Below, piece after piece: positions 16,401 through 25,219 of a stretch of 64,000 bases of DNA (position 1 is the stretch's first letter; each line of letters opens with the position of its first letter). The stretch comes from Bradyrhizobium diazoefficiens. GTDB lineage: Bacteria; Pseudomonadota; Alphaproteobacteria; Rhizobiales; Xanthobacteraceae. A program made the translations under genes and the position numbers. The DNA lies in contig NZ_JAFCJJ010000016.1 in the NCBI RefSeq assembly GCF_018131015.1, positions 1 through 64,000 of the forward strand. Reading direction: 5' to 3'. The notes beneath the pieces were generated by a model. The model saw only the letters and a program-made list of their open reading frames with translations. It was not told the DNA's origin and made no database searches.

Positions 16401-16635
16401 CAACTGAAGACAGGGTGTTGAGGGGGACGAGGGCGCGCTAGCCGTCACTTGCAATGCTGTTCGCGAGACGGAGGGACCTCTCTCGCGATCAGCCGCTTGC
16501 TCCGCGCATAGGGACGAATGCGCGCCAGACGATTCCACTTCGGCATGAAGTTCGACCGGTCGTGTGCGGCTCGCAAGGCCCGTGCGCGACCTCAACAGAT
16601 GTGCCCCGCAAGGCCACGATTTGGAGGTGATGCTC

Positions 16636-18288
16636 ATGACGACTGCCGATACCGTATTCGCACCGACCGGTGCCTCCGGCTTTCTCGATCGCGAACGTAC
16701 GATCGCGACCGCCGGCTTCAATCGCTGGCTGGTGCCGCCTGCCGCGCTGTGCATCCATCTCTGCATCGGAATGGCCTACGGCTTCTCCGTGTTCTGGCTG
16801 CCGCTGTCACGTGCGATCGGGCTGAACGCGCCCAAGGCGTGCGGTGATATCTCGCTGTTGCAGGAACTGTTCACCACCACCTGCGACTGGAAGGTCGCCA
16901 GCCTGGGCTGGATGTACACGCTGTTCTTCGTGGTGCTCGGCCTTGCCGCCGCCATTTGGGGCGGCTGGCTCGAGCGGGTCGGCCCGCGCAAGGCCGGGTT
17001 CGTCGCGGCGCTGTGCTGGTGCGGCGGCCTGTTCCTTGGCGCGATCGGGATCTACACCCATCAGCTCTGGCTGATGTGGCTCGGCTCGGGCGTAATCGGC
17101 GGCATCGGTCTCGGCCTCGGCTACATCTCGCCGGTGTCGACGCTGGTGAAATGGTTCCCGGACCGCCGCGGCATGGCGACCGGCATGGCCATCATGGGCT
17201 TCGGCGGCGGCGCCATGATCGGCGCGCCGCTGGCGAACATCCTGATGAACTACTTCAAGACCCCGACCTCGGTCGGCGTCTGGGAGACCTTCGTCGCGAT
17301 GGGCGTCATCTATCTCGTCTTCATGATGATCGGCGCGTTCCGCTATCGCATTCCGCCGGCCGGCTGGCAGCCCGAGGGCTGGACCCCGGCGTCCAAGGCC
17401 AACGCGATGATCTCGAAGAGCAACGTCCATCTCAACGACGCGCACAAGACCCCGCAGTTCTGGCTGATCTGGTTGGTGCTCTGCCTCAACGTGTCGGCGG
17501 GTATCGGCGTGATCGGCATGGCTTCGCCGATGTTGCAGGAGATCTTCGCCGGCAAGCTGATCGGCCTGCCCGACCTCAGCTTCAACCAGCTCGATGCCAC
17601 GCAGAAGGCGACGATTGCGGGCATTGCCGCGGGCTTCGCCGGCTTGCTGTCGCTGTTCAACATCGGCGGCCGCTTCTTCTGGGCGTCGCTGTCGGATAAG
17701 ATCGGACGCAAGAACACCTACTACACCTTCTTCATCCTCGGCATCGTGCTCTACGCGCTGGCGCCGACCTTCGCGGCGATGGGCTCGAAGATGCTCTTCG
17801 TGCTCGGCTTCGGCATCATCCTGTCGATGTATGGCGGTGGCTTCGCGACCGTGCCGGCCTATCTCGCCGACATGTTCGGCACCCAGTTCGTGGGCGCGAT
17901 CCACGGCCGGCTGCTGACGGCGTGGTCCACCGCGGGCATCTTCGGCCCCGTCGTGGTCAACTACATGCGTGAGTTCCAGCTTGCCGCCGGCGTGCCGCGC
18001 GACCAGCTCTACAACACGACCATGTACATCCTGTGCGCGATGCTGATCGCGGGCCTGATCTGCAACTATCTGGTCAAGCCGGTCGATCCGAAGTGGCACA
18101 TGAAGGAGGCCGATGTCGCCAAGCTGCAGGCCGCGAGCGCCAGCGCCGCCGCGTCGGGGCCGCACGGCTCCTACGGCATCGGCTTTGGCGGGCTCGACGC
18201 CAGGGCGGCGATGTTCTGGGCCTTTGTCGGCATTCCGCTCGCCTGGGGTGTCTGGAAGACGCTGGAGAGCGCGGTCAAGATCTTCTGA
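16636..18288 (+). CDS. OFA-family MFS transporter (oxalate/formate antiporter type)
   Basis: A 550-residue polytopic protein of the oxalate:formate antiporter branch of the major facilitator superfamily. Family features include the cytoplasmic loop WFPDRRGMATGMAIMGFGGG, the charged loop LSDKIGRKNTY, and a GTQFVGAIHGRLLTAWSTAGIFGP block. GGAGG at 16623-16627 is eight bases before ATG 16636 but only two before ATG 16630, which decides the start. The protein is longer than OxlT (about 420) because of an extra loop and C-terminal helix. Downstream formate dehydrogenase genes support a role in oxalate, formate or related monocarboxylate exchange. Expression is predicted from the sigma-54 promoter at 16385-16400. 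Confidence 0.88.
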   Translation: MTTADTVFAPTGASGFLDRERTIATAGFNRWLVPPAALCIHLCIGMAYGFSVFWLPLSRAIGLNAPKACGDISLLQELFTTTCDWKVASLGWMYTLFFVVLGLAAAIWGGWLERVGPRKAGFVAALCWCGGLFLGAIGIYTHQLWLMWLGSGVIGGIGLGLGYISPVSTLVKWFPDRRGMATGMAIMGFGGGAMIGAPLANILMNYFKTPTSVGVWETFVAMGVIYLVFMMIGAFRYRIPPAGWQPEGWTPASKANAMISKSNVHLNDAHKTPQFWLIWLVLCLNVSAGIGVIGMASPMLQEIFAGKLIGLPDLSFNQLDATQKATIAGIAAGFAGLLSLFNIGGRFFWASLSDKIGRKNTYYTFFILGIVLYALAPTFAAMGSKMLFVLGFGIILSMYGGGFATVPAYLADMFGTQFVGAIHGRLLTAWSTAGIFGPVVVNYMREFQLAAGVPRDQLYNTTMYILCAMLIAGLICNYLVKPVDPKWHMKEADVAKLQAASASAAASGPHGSYGIGFGGLDARAAMFWAFVGIPLAWGVWKTLESAVKIF

Positions 18289-18305
18289 TCGCCATCGATA
18301 TGGTT

Positions 18306-18338
18306 GCGGGGTGCCGGTGACCGGCATCCCGCATTTTT
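18306..18338 (+). terminator. Intrinsic terminator of the OFA transporter gene
   Basis: Twelve-base stem (GCGGGGTGCCGG / CCGGCATCCCGC, with a GT pair) around a TGA loop, followed by ATTTTT. It lies 18 bases past the stop and separates the transporter from the PsiF-like gene. Confidence 0.8.
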
Positions 18339-18382
18339 GCCTTTCAATCATCATCAAGAGTGGGACTTAAAGGGGGAACCTC

Positions 18383-18655
18383 ATGCTTCGCACCCGTATC
18401 TGCCTTGCCGCCATGCTGCTGGCCGCAGGCCTCCACACCGCGTCCGCGCAGACCGCGGCGCCGGCCGCTGCACCTGCGACGACCGAAGCCAAGCCGGGCA
18501 AGGTCAGGCTCACCATGCAGAAGCTGAAGGACATGAAGGCCAAGTGGGCTGCCAACAAGCCCAGGCTCAAGGCATGCCGCGCGGAGGTGAAGGCCAAGGG
18601 CCTCGCCGGCGACGATCGCTGGTTCTACATCCAGGATTGCATGGACAAGAGCTGA
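18383..18655 (+). CDS. Small PsiF-like secreted protein
   Basis: A 90-residue protein with a signal peptide (cleavage near SAQTAA, residue 22), an Ala/Pro-rich linker, and one copy of a cysteine-paired motif KACRAEVKAKGLAGDDR ending in IQDCM. This spacing and the GDDR core resemble a PsiF repeat, a periplasmic family of unknown function. AGGGGGAA precedes the ATG. It lies after the transporter terminator and before the formate dehydrogenase genes; I see no functional link. Confidence 0.75.
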   Translation: MLRTRICLAAMLLAAGLHTASAQTAAPAAAPATTEAKPGKVRLTMQKLKDMKAKWAANKPRLKACRAEVKAKGLAGDDRWFYIQDCMDKS

Positions 18656-18872
18656 CCCGGCAAGCGGGGCATGGAGCGTTCGTCTGCATGCCCCGGAGCT
18701 GGACCTCGATACGATTTCGCTATCGCAGCATGGGAAGCCTTTATTGATCTGAAGATAAATTCAGGCTTCGTTTTGAATGTTGGCGCGTTGAATCGTCGTG
18801 TCCGGGCAGCGATCCAGGGCTGCCCCGGAACCGCGCTTAACTGCTTCCGCGAGCGCCATAATTCTCTTGGCA

Positions 18873-18886
18873 TCTGGCATGCCAGA
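18873..18886. promoter_or_regulatory. 14-bp palindrome upstream of formate dehydrogenase
   Basis: TCTGGCATGCCAGA is a perfect palindrome 45 bases before the beta-subunit start codon. Its place in the 276-bp gap between 18656 and 18931 suggests an operator for the formate dehydrogenase operon. No -24/-12 promoter is visible in this gap. Confidence 0.4.
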
Positions 18887-18931
18887 GGCTAGAACTGGAG
18901 CCATTCTAAAAGACGAGATCGAGACGAATCG

Positions 18932-20638
18932 ATGAGCCATGACGACGTGCACAAGGTCCGCCCGTTCGAACATCCCGGGGAGGGACGTCGGCGCGCCAAG
19001 GCCACTCCAAAGGGACGCCAGGTCGATCCGACCGCCGGGCACGAGATCGAGCTGCTGCTCGGCGACCGTCCGCGGCGGCGTGACCTGCTCATCGAATATC
19101 TCCACCTGATCCAGGACAAGTATCACCAGATCTCTGCCGCGCATCTCGCTGCGCTTGCCGACGAGATGAAGCTGTCCTTTGCCGAGGTGTTCGAGACCGC
19201 GACCTTCTATGCGCATTTCGACGTCGTGAAGGAAGGCGAGCCGGACATCCCACCGCTGACGATCCGCGTCTGCGATTCGCTCACCTGCGCCATGATGGGC
19301 GGCGAAAAGTTGCTCGAAGACCTGCAGAGTGCATCCGGTCCCGGCATTCGCGTGGTGCGCGCGCCCTGCGTCGGCTTCTGCGATTCGGCGCCCATTGCCG
19401 AGGTCGGGCATCACTTCGTGTTCAATGCGACGACGGCCGAGGTGCTCGACACGGCGGCGCGCGGCGAGACGCACCCGATCATTCCGGACTACGTCGGATA
19501 CGATGCCTATGTGAAGGACGGCGGCTACAAGCTGCTCGGCGATCTGCGCGCGGGCCGCGTCAGCAAGGAGGACATTCTCAAGGTCCTCGACGATTCCAGC
19601 CTTCGCGGGCTCGGCGGTGCTGGCTTCCCCACGGGGCGCAAATGGCGTTCCGTGCTCGGCGAACCCGGCCCCCGGTTGATGGTCGTCAACGCCGACGAGG
19701 GCGAGCCGGGCACATTCAAGGACCGGTTCTATCTACTGTGGGACGTGCATCGTTTCCTCGAGGGCATGCTGATCGGAGCCCACATCATCGACGCGACGGA
19801 CGTCTACATCTACCTGCGCGACGAATATCCGGCTGCGCACGAGCTGCTGCCGCTCGAAATCGCCAAGCTCCCGCCGGGTGGCCCGACGATTCACCTGCGG
19901 CGCGGCGCCGGCGCCTATATCTGCGGCGAGGAATCCGCACTGCTGGAGAGCCTCGAAGGCAAGCGTGGCCTGCCGCGGCACAAGCCGCCTTATCCGTTCC
20001 AGGTCGGGCTGTTCGGTCTGCCGACGCTGATCAACAATCTCGAAACGCTGTTCTGGGTGCGCGATCTTGTCGAGAAGGGGCCTTCCTGGTGGACGTCGCA
20101 GGGGCGCAATGATCGTAAGGGTCTGCGCAGCTATTCGGTCTCCGGCCGGGTCAGGGATCCCGGCGTCAAGCTCGCGCCCGCGGGGCTGACGATCCGCGAG
20201 CTGATCGACGAATATTGCGGTGGCATGGCCGACGGTCATCAGTTCTACGCGTATCTTCCGGGCGGCGCGTCCGGCGGCATCCTGCCGGCGTCGATGGATA
20301 ATATCCCGCTCGACTTCGGCACGCTGGAAAAATACGGCTGCTTCATCGGCTCGGCTGCGGTCGTGGTGCTGTCGCAGCAGGACAGCGTGCGCGCGGCCGC
20401 ACTGAACCTGATGAAGTTCTTCGAGGACGAGAGTTGCGGCCAGTGCACGCCGTGCCGTGTGGGCACCCAGAAGGCGGCGCTGCTGATGGAGCGGCCGGTC
20501 TGGAACCGTGCATTGCTGGACGAATTGAGCCAGGCGATGCGCGACGCCTCGATCTGCGGGCTCGGACAGGCGGCATCGAATCCGCTGTCCTGCGTGATCA
20601 AATATTTTCCTGACGAGTTCAAGGACGCGGCCGAATGA
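18932..20638 (+). CDS. fdhB: NAD-dependent formate dehydrogenase, beta subunit (NuoE-NuoF fusion)
   Basis: The diaphorase subunit that passes electrons from the formate-oxidising subunit to NAD+. Of 568 residues, about 40-190 are NuoE-like with a [2Fe-2S] set (CDSLTC and CVGFC); the rest is NuoF-like with the NAD/FMN region VVNADEGEPGTFKDR, the RRGAGAYICGEESAL block, and the [4Fe-4S] CGQCTPCRVG plus a later cysteine in CGLGQ. A NuoEF-fused beta subunit with a single alpha subunit is the arrangement of Methylobacterium extorquens FDH1. The alpha gene overlaps by four bases (ATGA). Confidence 0.93.
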   Translation: MSHDDVHKVRPFEHPGEGRRRAKATPKGRQVDPTAGHEIELLLGDRPRRRDLLIEYLHLIQDKYHQISAAHLAALADEMKLSFAEVFETATFYAHFDVVKEGEPDIPPLTIRVCDSLTCAMMGGEKLLEDLQSASGPGIRVVRAPCVGFCDSAPIAEVGHHFVFNATTAEVLDTAARGETHPIIPDYVGYDAYVKDGGYKLLGDLRAGRVSKEDILKVLDDSSLRGLGGAGFPTGRKWRSVLGEPGPRLMVVNADEGEPGTFKDRFYLLWDVHRFLEGMLIGAHIIDATDVYIYLRDEYPAAHELLPLEIAKLPPGGPTIHLRRGAGAYICGEESALLESLEGKRGLPRHKPPYPFQVGLFGLPTLINNLETLFWVRDLVEKGPSWWTSQGRNDRKGLRSYSVSGRVRDPGVKLAPAGLTIRELIDEYCGGMADGHQFYAYLPGGASGGILPASMDNIPLDFGTLEKYGCFIGSAAVVVLSQQDSVRAAALNLMKFFEDESCGQCTPCRVGTQKAALLMERPVWNRALLDELSQAMRDASICGLGQAASNPLSCVIKYFPDEFKDAAE

Positions 20639-23403
20639 CCAAGATTACGTTCGAACTCGACGGCAAGCAGGTCGAGGCCAAGCCCGGTGAGACGATCTGG
20701 CAGGTGGCCAAGCGCCAGGGCCGCGACATCCCGCATCTGTGCTATTCGCCCGCGCCCGACTATCGTCCCGACGGCAATTGCCGCGCCTGCATGGTCGAGA
20801 TCGAGGGCGAGCGCGTGCTGGCTGCGTCCTGCAAGCGCACGCCGTCGGTCGGCATGAAGGTGAAGACTGAGTCCGCGCGTGCGGTGTCGGCGCAGAAGAT
20901 GGTGATGGAGCTGCTCGTCGCCGATCAGCCGGCGCGCGAGACCTCGCACGATCCGGATTCGAAATTCTGGCACTGGGCCGAAACCACCGGCGTCACCGAG
21001 AGCCGCTTCCCTGCCGCCGAGCGCTGGGAGAGCGATGCCAGCCATCCGGCGATGCGCGTCAATCTCGATGCGTGCATCCAGTGCGGCCTGTGCGTGCGCG
21101 CCTGCCGCGAGGTCCAGGTCAACGACGTCATCGGCATGGCATACCGCAGTCACGGCTCGAAGGTCGTGTTCGACTTCGACGATCCCATGGGCGAGTCCAC
21201 CTGCGTGGCCTGCGGCGAATGCGTGCAGGCCTGCCCGACCGGCGCGCTGATGCCGGCCGTGATGCTCGACGAGAAGCAGACCCGCGTCACCTATGCCGAC
21301 AGGAAGGTGGATTCGCTCTGCCCGTTCTGCGGCGTCGGCTGCCAGGTCACCTACGAGGTCAAGGACGAGAAGGTGATCTATGCCGAGGGCCGCGACGGCC
21401 CGGCCAATCACAACCGTCTTTGCGTCAAGGGCCGCTTCGGTTTCGACTACATCCACCATCCGCATCGCCTGACCAAGCCGCTGGTGCGGCTGCCCAATGC
21501 GAAGAAGGATGCCAACGACCAGGTCGATCCGGCCAATCCCTTCACGCATTTCCGCGAAGCGAGCTGGGAGGAAGCACTCGACATTGCCGCGAAGGGACTG
21601 GTCAAGATCCGCGACGAGAAGGGCGTCAAGGCACTGGCCGGCTTCGGTTCGGCGAAGGGCTCGAACGAAGAGGCCTATCTGTTCCAGAAGCTGGTGCGCA
21701 CCGGCTTCGGCTCGAACAATGTCGATCACTGCACCCGTCTGTGCCACGCTTCCTCGGTGGCGGCGCTGTTCGAAGGCCTGAGCTCGGGTGCCGTGTCGGC
21801 GCCGTTCTCGGCGGCGATGGATGCCGAGGTCATCATCGTGATCGGCGCCAACCCGACCGTGAACCATCCGGTCGCGGCGACCTTCATCAAGAACGCGGTC
21901 AAGCAGAACGGCGCAAAACTGTTCGTGATGGATCCGCGGCGTCAGTCGCTATCGCGGCATGCCACGAAGCACCTCCAGTTCAAGCCCGGCTCCGATGTCG
22001 CCATGCTGAACGCGATGATCAACACGATCATCACCGAAGGCCTGACCGACGACCAGTACATCGCCGGCTACACGGAAGGGTTCGAGGACCTCAAGGAGAA
22101 GATCAAGGAGTTCACGCCGGAGAAGATGGAGGCGATCTGCGGCATCCCGGCGCAGACGCTGCGTGAGGTCGCCCGGACCTATGCGCGCGCGAAATCGTCG
22201 ATCATCTTCTGGGGCATGGGCATCAGCCAGCATGTCCACGGCACCGACAATGCGCGCTGCCTGATCGCGCTCGCGCTGATCACCGGCCAGGTTGGCCGTC
22301 CCGGCACCGGCCTGCATCCGCTGCGCGGCCAGAACAACGTGCAGGGCGCCTCCGACGCCGGCCTGATCCCGATGTTCCTGCCGGACTATCAGCCGGTCAG
22401 CCGCGACGATTTGCGCGGCAGCTTCGAGAAGCTGTGGCAGCAGGATCTCGATTCCGTCCGCGGCCTGACCGTGGTCGAGATCATGAACGCGATCCATGCC
22501 GGCCAGATCAAGGGCATGTATATCGAGGGCGAGAACCCCGCGATGTCCGACCCCGATCTGCAGCATGCGCGCGGTGCGCTCGCCATGCTCGATCACCTCG
22601 TGGTGCAGGATCTCTTCGTCACCGAGACCGCGTTCCATGCCGACGTGATCCTGCCGGCCTCGGCCTTCGCGGAGAAGGACGGCTCCTTCACCAACACCGA
22701 CCGCCGCGTGCAACTCGCGCGCCAGGTGATCAAGCCGCCGGACGATGCGCGGCAGGATCTCTGGATCATCCAGGAGATCGGCAAGCGCATGGGCCTGCCG
22801 TGGAATTATTCCGGCCCCGGCGACGTCTTCACCGAGATGGCAGAGTTGATGCCGTCGCTGAAGAACATCAGCTGGGAGCGGCTGGTGCGCGAAGGCGCGG
22901 TGACCTATCCGGTCGATGCGCCCGACAAGCCCGGCAACGAGATCATCTTCACCACGGGCTTCCCGACGGCCAGCGGCCGCGGCAAGATCGTGCCGGCCAA
23001 GGTGATCCCGCCGGACGAGCTGCCCGATGCCGAATATCCGATGGTGCTCTCGACCGGCCGGGTGCTGGAGCATTGGCACACCGGCTCGATGACCCGCCGC
23101 GCCCAGGTGCTCGACCAGATCGAGCCCGAGGCGGTGGCCTTCATGAACCCGAAGGACATGCGGAAGAAGAAGCTCGCGCCGGGTGATTTCATCCGGCTCG
23201 AGACCCGCCGCGGTGCCGTCGAGGTCAAGGTGCGCTCGGACCGCGACGTGCCGGAGAACATGGTGTTCATGCCGTTCTGCTACGCGGAGGCGGCGGCGAA
23301 CCTCCTGACCAACCCGGCGCTCGATCCGTTCGGCAAGATCCCGGAGTTCAAGTTCTGCGCAGCGCGCGCCGAGCGCGCCGAGATGCGGGACGCGGCGGAG
23401 TAG
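20635..23403 (+). CDS. fdhA: NAD-dependent formate dehydrogenase, alpha subunit (Mo/W bis-MGD)
   Basis: The catalytic subunit that oxidises formate to CO2. The 922 residues run: a [2Fe-2S] ferredoxin domain (about 1-80), a His/Cys-rich region, two [4Fe-4S] clusters (CIQCGLCVRAC and CVACGECVQAC), the N-terminal cluster of the catalytic domain (CPFCGVGCQ), and the bis-MGD domain. The metal ligand is C370 in DHCTRLCHASS, so this is a cysteine rather than a selenocysteine enzyme; H371 follows as usual. The two-subunit layout matches M. extorquens FDH1, which contains tungsten. The metal here cannot be decided from sequence. Moco genes 8-16 kb upstream probably serve it. Confidence 0.95.
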   Translation: MTKITFELDGKQVEAKPGETIWQVAKRQGRDIPHLCYSPAPDYRPDGNCRACMVEIEGERVLAASCKRTPSVGMKVKTESARAVSAQKMVMELLVADQPARETSHDPDSKFWHWAETTGVTESRFPAAERWESDASHPAMRVNLDACIQCGLCVRACREVQVNDVIGMAYRSHGSKVVFDFDDPMGESTCVACGECVQACPTGALMPAVMLDEKQTRVTYADRKVDSLCPFCGVGCQVTYEVKDEKVIYAEGRDGPANHNRLCVKGRFGFDYIHHPHRLTKPLVRLPNAKKDANDQVDPANPFTHFREASWEEALDIAAKGLVKIRDEKGVKALAGFGSAKGSNEEAYLFQKLVRTGFGSNNVDHCTRLCHASSVAALFEGLSSGAVSAPFSAAMDAEVIIVIGANPTVNHPVAATFIKNAVKQNGAKLFVMDPRRQSLSRHATKHLQFKPGSDVAMLNAMINTIITEGLTDDQYIAGYTEGFEDLKEKIKEFTPEKMEAICGIPAQTLREVARTYARAKSSIIFWGMGISQHVHGTDNARCLIALALITGQVGRPGTGLHPLRGQNNVQGASDAGLIPMFLPDYQPVSRDDLRGSFEKLWQQDLDSVRGLTVVEIMNAIHAGQIKGMYIEGENPAMSDPDLQHARGALAMLDHLVVQDLFVTETAFHADVILPASAFAEKDGSFTNTDRRVQLARQVIKPPDDARQDLWIIQEIGKRMGLPWNYSGPGDVFTEMAELMPSLKNISWERLVREGAVTYPVDAPDKPGNEIIFTTGFPTASGRGKIVPAKVIPPDELPDAEYPMVLSTGRVLEHWHTGSMTRRAQVLDQIEPEAVAFMNPKDMRKKKLAPGDFIRLETRRGAVEVKVRSDRDVPENMVFMPFCYAEAAANLLTNPALDPFGKIPEFKFCAARAERAEMRDAAE

Positions 23404-23454
23404 GGCGGCCTCGTCGTTGGCTGAGGTAGATGCCGGGCCCCAGTCAGTCCCGGT

Positions 23455-23582
23455 GTCGTCCTGGCGAAAGCCAGGACCCATACCGCGTGATCTCTCGGTC
23501 ACGGGCGACTGCAGTACCGGGCGTCAAGTCTTCGCCAAACTTCTCCTTGGGGTAATGGGTCCTGGCTTTCGCCAGGACGACG
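23455..23582. repeat. Palindromic intergenic repeat (GTCGTCCTGGCG family)
   Basis: A 28-base arm at 23455-23482 is repeated inverted at 23555-23582 with at most one mismatch (core GTCCTGGCGAAAGCCAGGAC, itself palindromic). It fills most of the 228-bp gap between fdhA and ybaK. This is another Bradyrhizobium-type dispersed repeat, distinct from the one at 2167-2252. Confidence 0.8.
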
Positions 23583-23631
23583 GCCAGGGGTGTGGCTTCG
23601 CTCCTCGCAATGACGGTGGTAAACACCGTCC

Positions 23632-24105
23632 ATGTCCAAAGTCACACCCGCCACGCGTGCGCTGACGGCTGCCGGCGTGGCCTTCGCGGTCCATACCTAT
23701 GATTACGACCCTGATGCCGACAGCATCGGCCTGCAGGCCGCATCCGCGCTCGGCGAGGATCCGGCGCGCGTGCTGAAGACGCTGATGGCGCTGGTCGACG
23801 GCAAGCCGCTCTGCGTCATCGTGCCCTCCGACCAGGAGGTCTCCATGAAGAAGCTCGCCGCGGCCGCCGGCGGCAAGTCGGCGCAGATGATGAAGCCGCC
23901 GGAGGCCGAGCGCGTCACCGGCTTCAAGGTCGGCGGCATCAGCCCGTTCGGCCAGCGCAAGCACGTGCGCACCGTGATCGAGCAAAGCGCGCTCGCCCAT
24001 GACCTCGTCTATCTCAATGGCGGCCAGCGCGGATTGCAGGTACGGCTCAAGCCCTCCGACGTGCGGGATGTCCTGAAGGCAGTCGCGGCGGATGTCCTGG
24101 CTTGA
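23632..24105 (+). CDS. ybaK: Cys-tRNA(Pro)/Cys-tRNA(Cys) deacylase YbaK
   Basis: A 157-residue trans-editing protein that hydrolyses Cys-tRNA(Pro) misacylated by prolyl-tRNA synthetase. The YbaK/EbsC fold is evident: an N-terminal VHTYDYDPD strand, DPARVLKTLMAL with the conserved lysine, PSDQEVSMKKLA, and the KVGGISPFGQRK glycine-rich active-site loop. Length is normal. It stands alone downstream of a palindromic repeat. Confidence 0.92.
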   Translation: MSKVTPATRALTAAGVAFAVHTYDYDPDADSIGLQAASALGEDPARVLKTLMALVDGKPLCVIVPSDQEVSMKKLAAAAGGKSAQMMKPPEAERVTGFKVGGISPFGQRKHVRTVIEQSALAHDLVYLNGGQRGLQVRLKPSDVRDVLKAVAADVLA

Positions 24106-24123
24106 CCGGCGATCGGGTGGATC

Positions 24124-25206
24124 ATGACGCGGCATCTGCTGCTGGTTGCGATGCTGTCCGGCCTTGCGTCGCCGGCATGGGCGCATGAGATCAACCTCTC
24201 GACCGCGCGCGTGGCGCTGACCCCGGATCGCACGGTCACCGTGGAGGCCGGGCTGAAGGGCAGCGACGTCGACCGGCTGGTCGGCACCAAGATCTATGAT
24301 GCGCGGGCAGATGCGGTTGATCCTGCCGGAGTCGGGGCCGCTTCCGCCGCCATCCTCACCTATTTCAGGACTCACATGGCCGTGGCCGTTGGCGGCTCTG
24401 CTTGCGAGGAGCGTGACGCGGCGGTTATCGCCGATGGCGACGGCATCCTGTTTCGAGGGCGCTTCTCCTGCGCCAACATCGCAGGCGACATTGTCTACCG
24501 CTCCACCGTGCTCACGGAAGACAATTCCGCCGCGCGCCAGATCGCCCTGATCGCGCAGGGCGGACGCGAGTTTCAGGCGCTGCTCGACGCCGGCAATACC
24601 AGCGTGACGCTCTCGGCGCCCGCGCCATCGCGGCTGTCGACCATGCGGCGCTATCTCGTGACCGGGATTGAGCACATCTTCCTCGGCTATGATCACATTG
24701 CGTTCCTGATCGCGGTGATGCTGTGGGCGCGCAGGCTGGTTCCCATCATCAAGATCGTCACCGCCTTCACGATCGCGCACTCGCTCACGCTATCGCTCGC
24801 CGCACTCGGTGTCGTCGTCATCCCCGGCCGCATCGTCGAGCCGGCGATCGCGGCTTCAATCGTGTTCGTCGCCGTCGAGAACTTCTTCTCTCGCGACGTC
24901 GACAAGCGTTGGCGGGTGGCTCTTCTGTTTGGATTGATTCACGGCTTTGGCTTCGCCGGAGCGCTTCGCGAGGTCGGCTTGCCGCCGAACGCGATCGTGC
25001 CGGCGCTCGCTGCCTTCAACATCGGCGTCGAGATCGGGCAGGTCGCCATCGTCGCGGTCGTGCTACCGGTGCTCGGCCTGCTCGACCGGATGACCACGGT
25101 CGACCGCGCCGAGCCGGTGCGGGCGGCGAGGCTGGTCTATGCGGTGTCCGCAATGATCGGCGTGCTCGGCGGCTATTGGCTGCTCTCGCGCGTCCTCGAG
25201 GCGTGA
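24124..25206 (+). CDS. HupE/UreJ-type membrane protein
   Basis: A 360-residue protein with a signal peptide ending at WAHE (residue 21), a periplasmic N-terminal domain of about 165 residues, and a C-terminal HupE/UreJ_2 membrane domain of six or so helices. The membrane domain carries the family histidine motifs GIEHIFLGYDHIAF, FTIAHSLTL and LIHGFGFAGAL. Family members are implicated in nickel or other metal permeation, mostly by association with hydrogenase and urease genes. No such genes are here, so the cargo is unknown. It starts 18 bases after ybaK. Confidence 0.82.
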   Translation: MTRHLLLVAMLSGLASPAWAHEINLSTARVALTPDRTVTVEAGLKGSDVDRLVGTKIYDARADAVDPAGVGAASAAILTYFRTHMAVAVGGSACEERDAAVIADGDGILFRGRFSCANIAGDIVYRSTVLTEDNSAARQIALIAQGGREFQALLDAGNTSVTLSAPAPSRLSTMRRYLVTGIEHIFLGYDHIAFLIAVMLWARRLVPIIKIVTAFTIAHSLTLSLAALGVVVIPGRIVEPAIAASIVFVAVENFFSRDVDKRWRVALLFGLIHGFGFAGALREVGLPPNAIVPALAAFNIGVEIGQVAIVAVVLPVLGLLDRMTTVDRAEPVRAARLVYAVSAMIGVLGGYWLLSRVLEA

Positions 25207-25219
25207 TCGGACCGGCGAT

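Noticed and set aside
18656..18931. TGGCATCTGGCATGCC as a sigma-54 promoter for formate dehydrogenase
   Set aside because: The -12 TTGC element is missing at the required spacing, unlike the clear promoter at 16385-16400.
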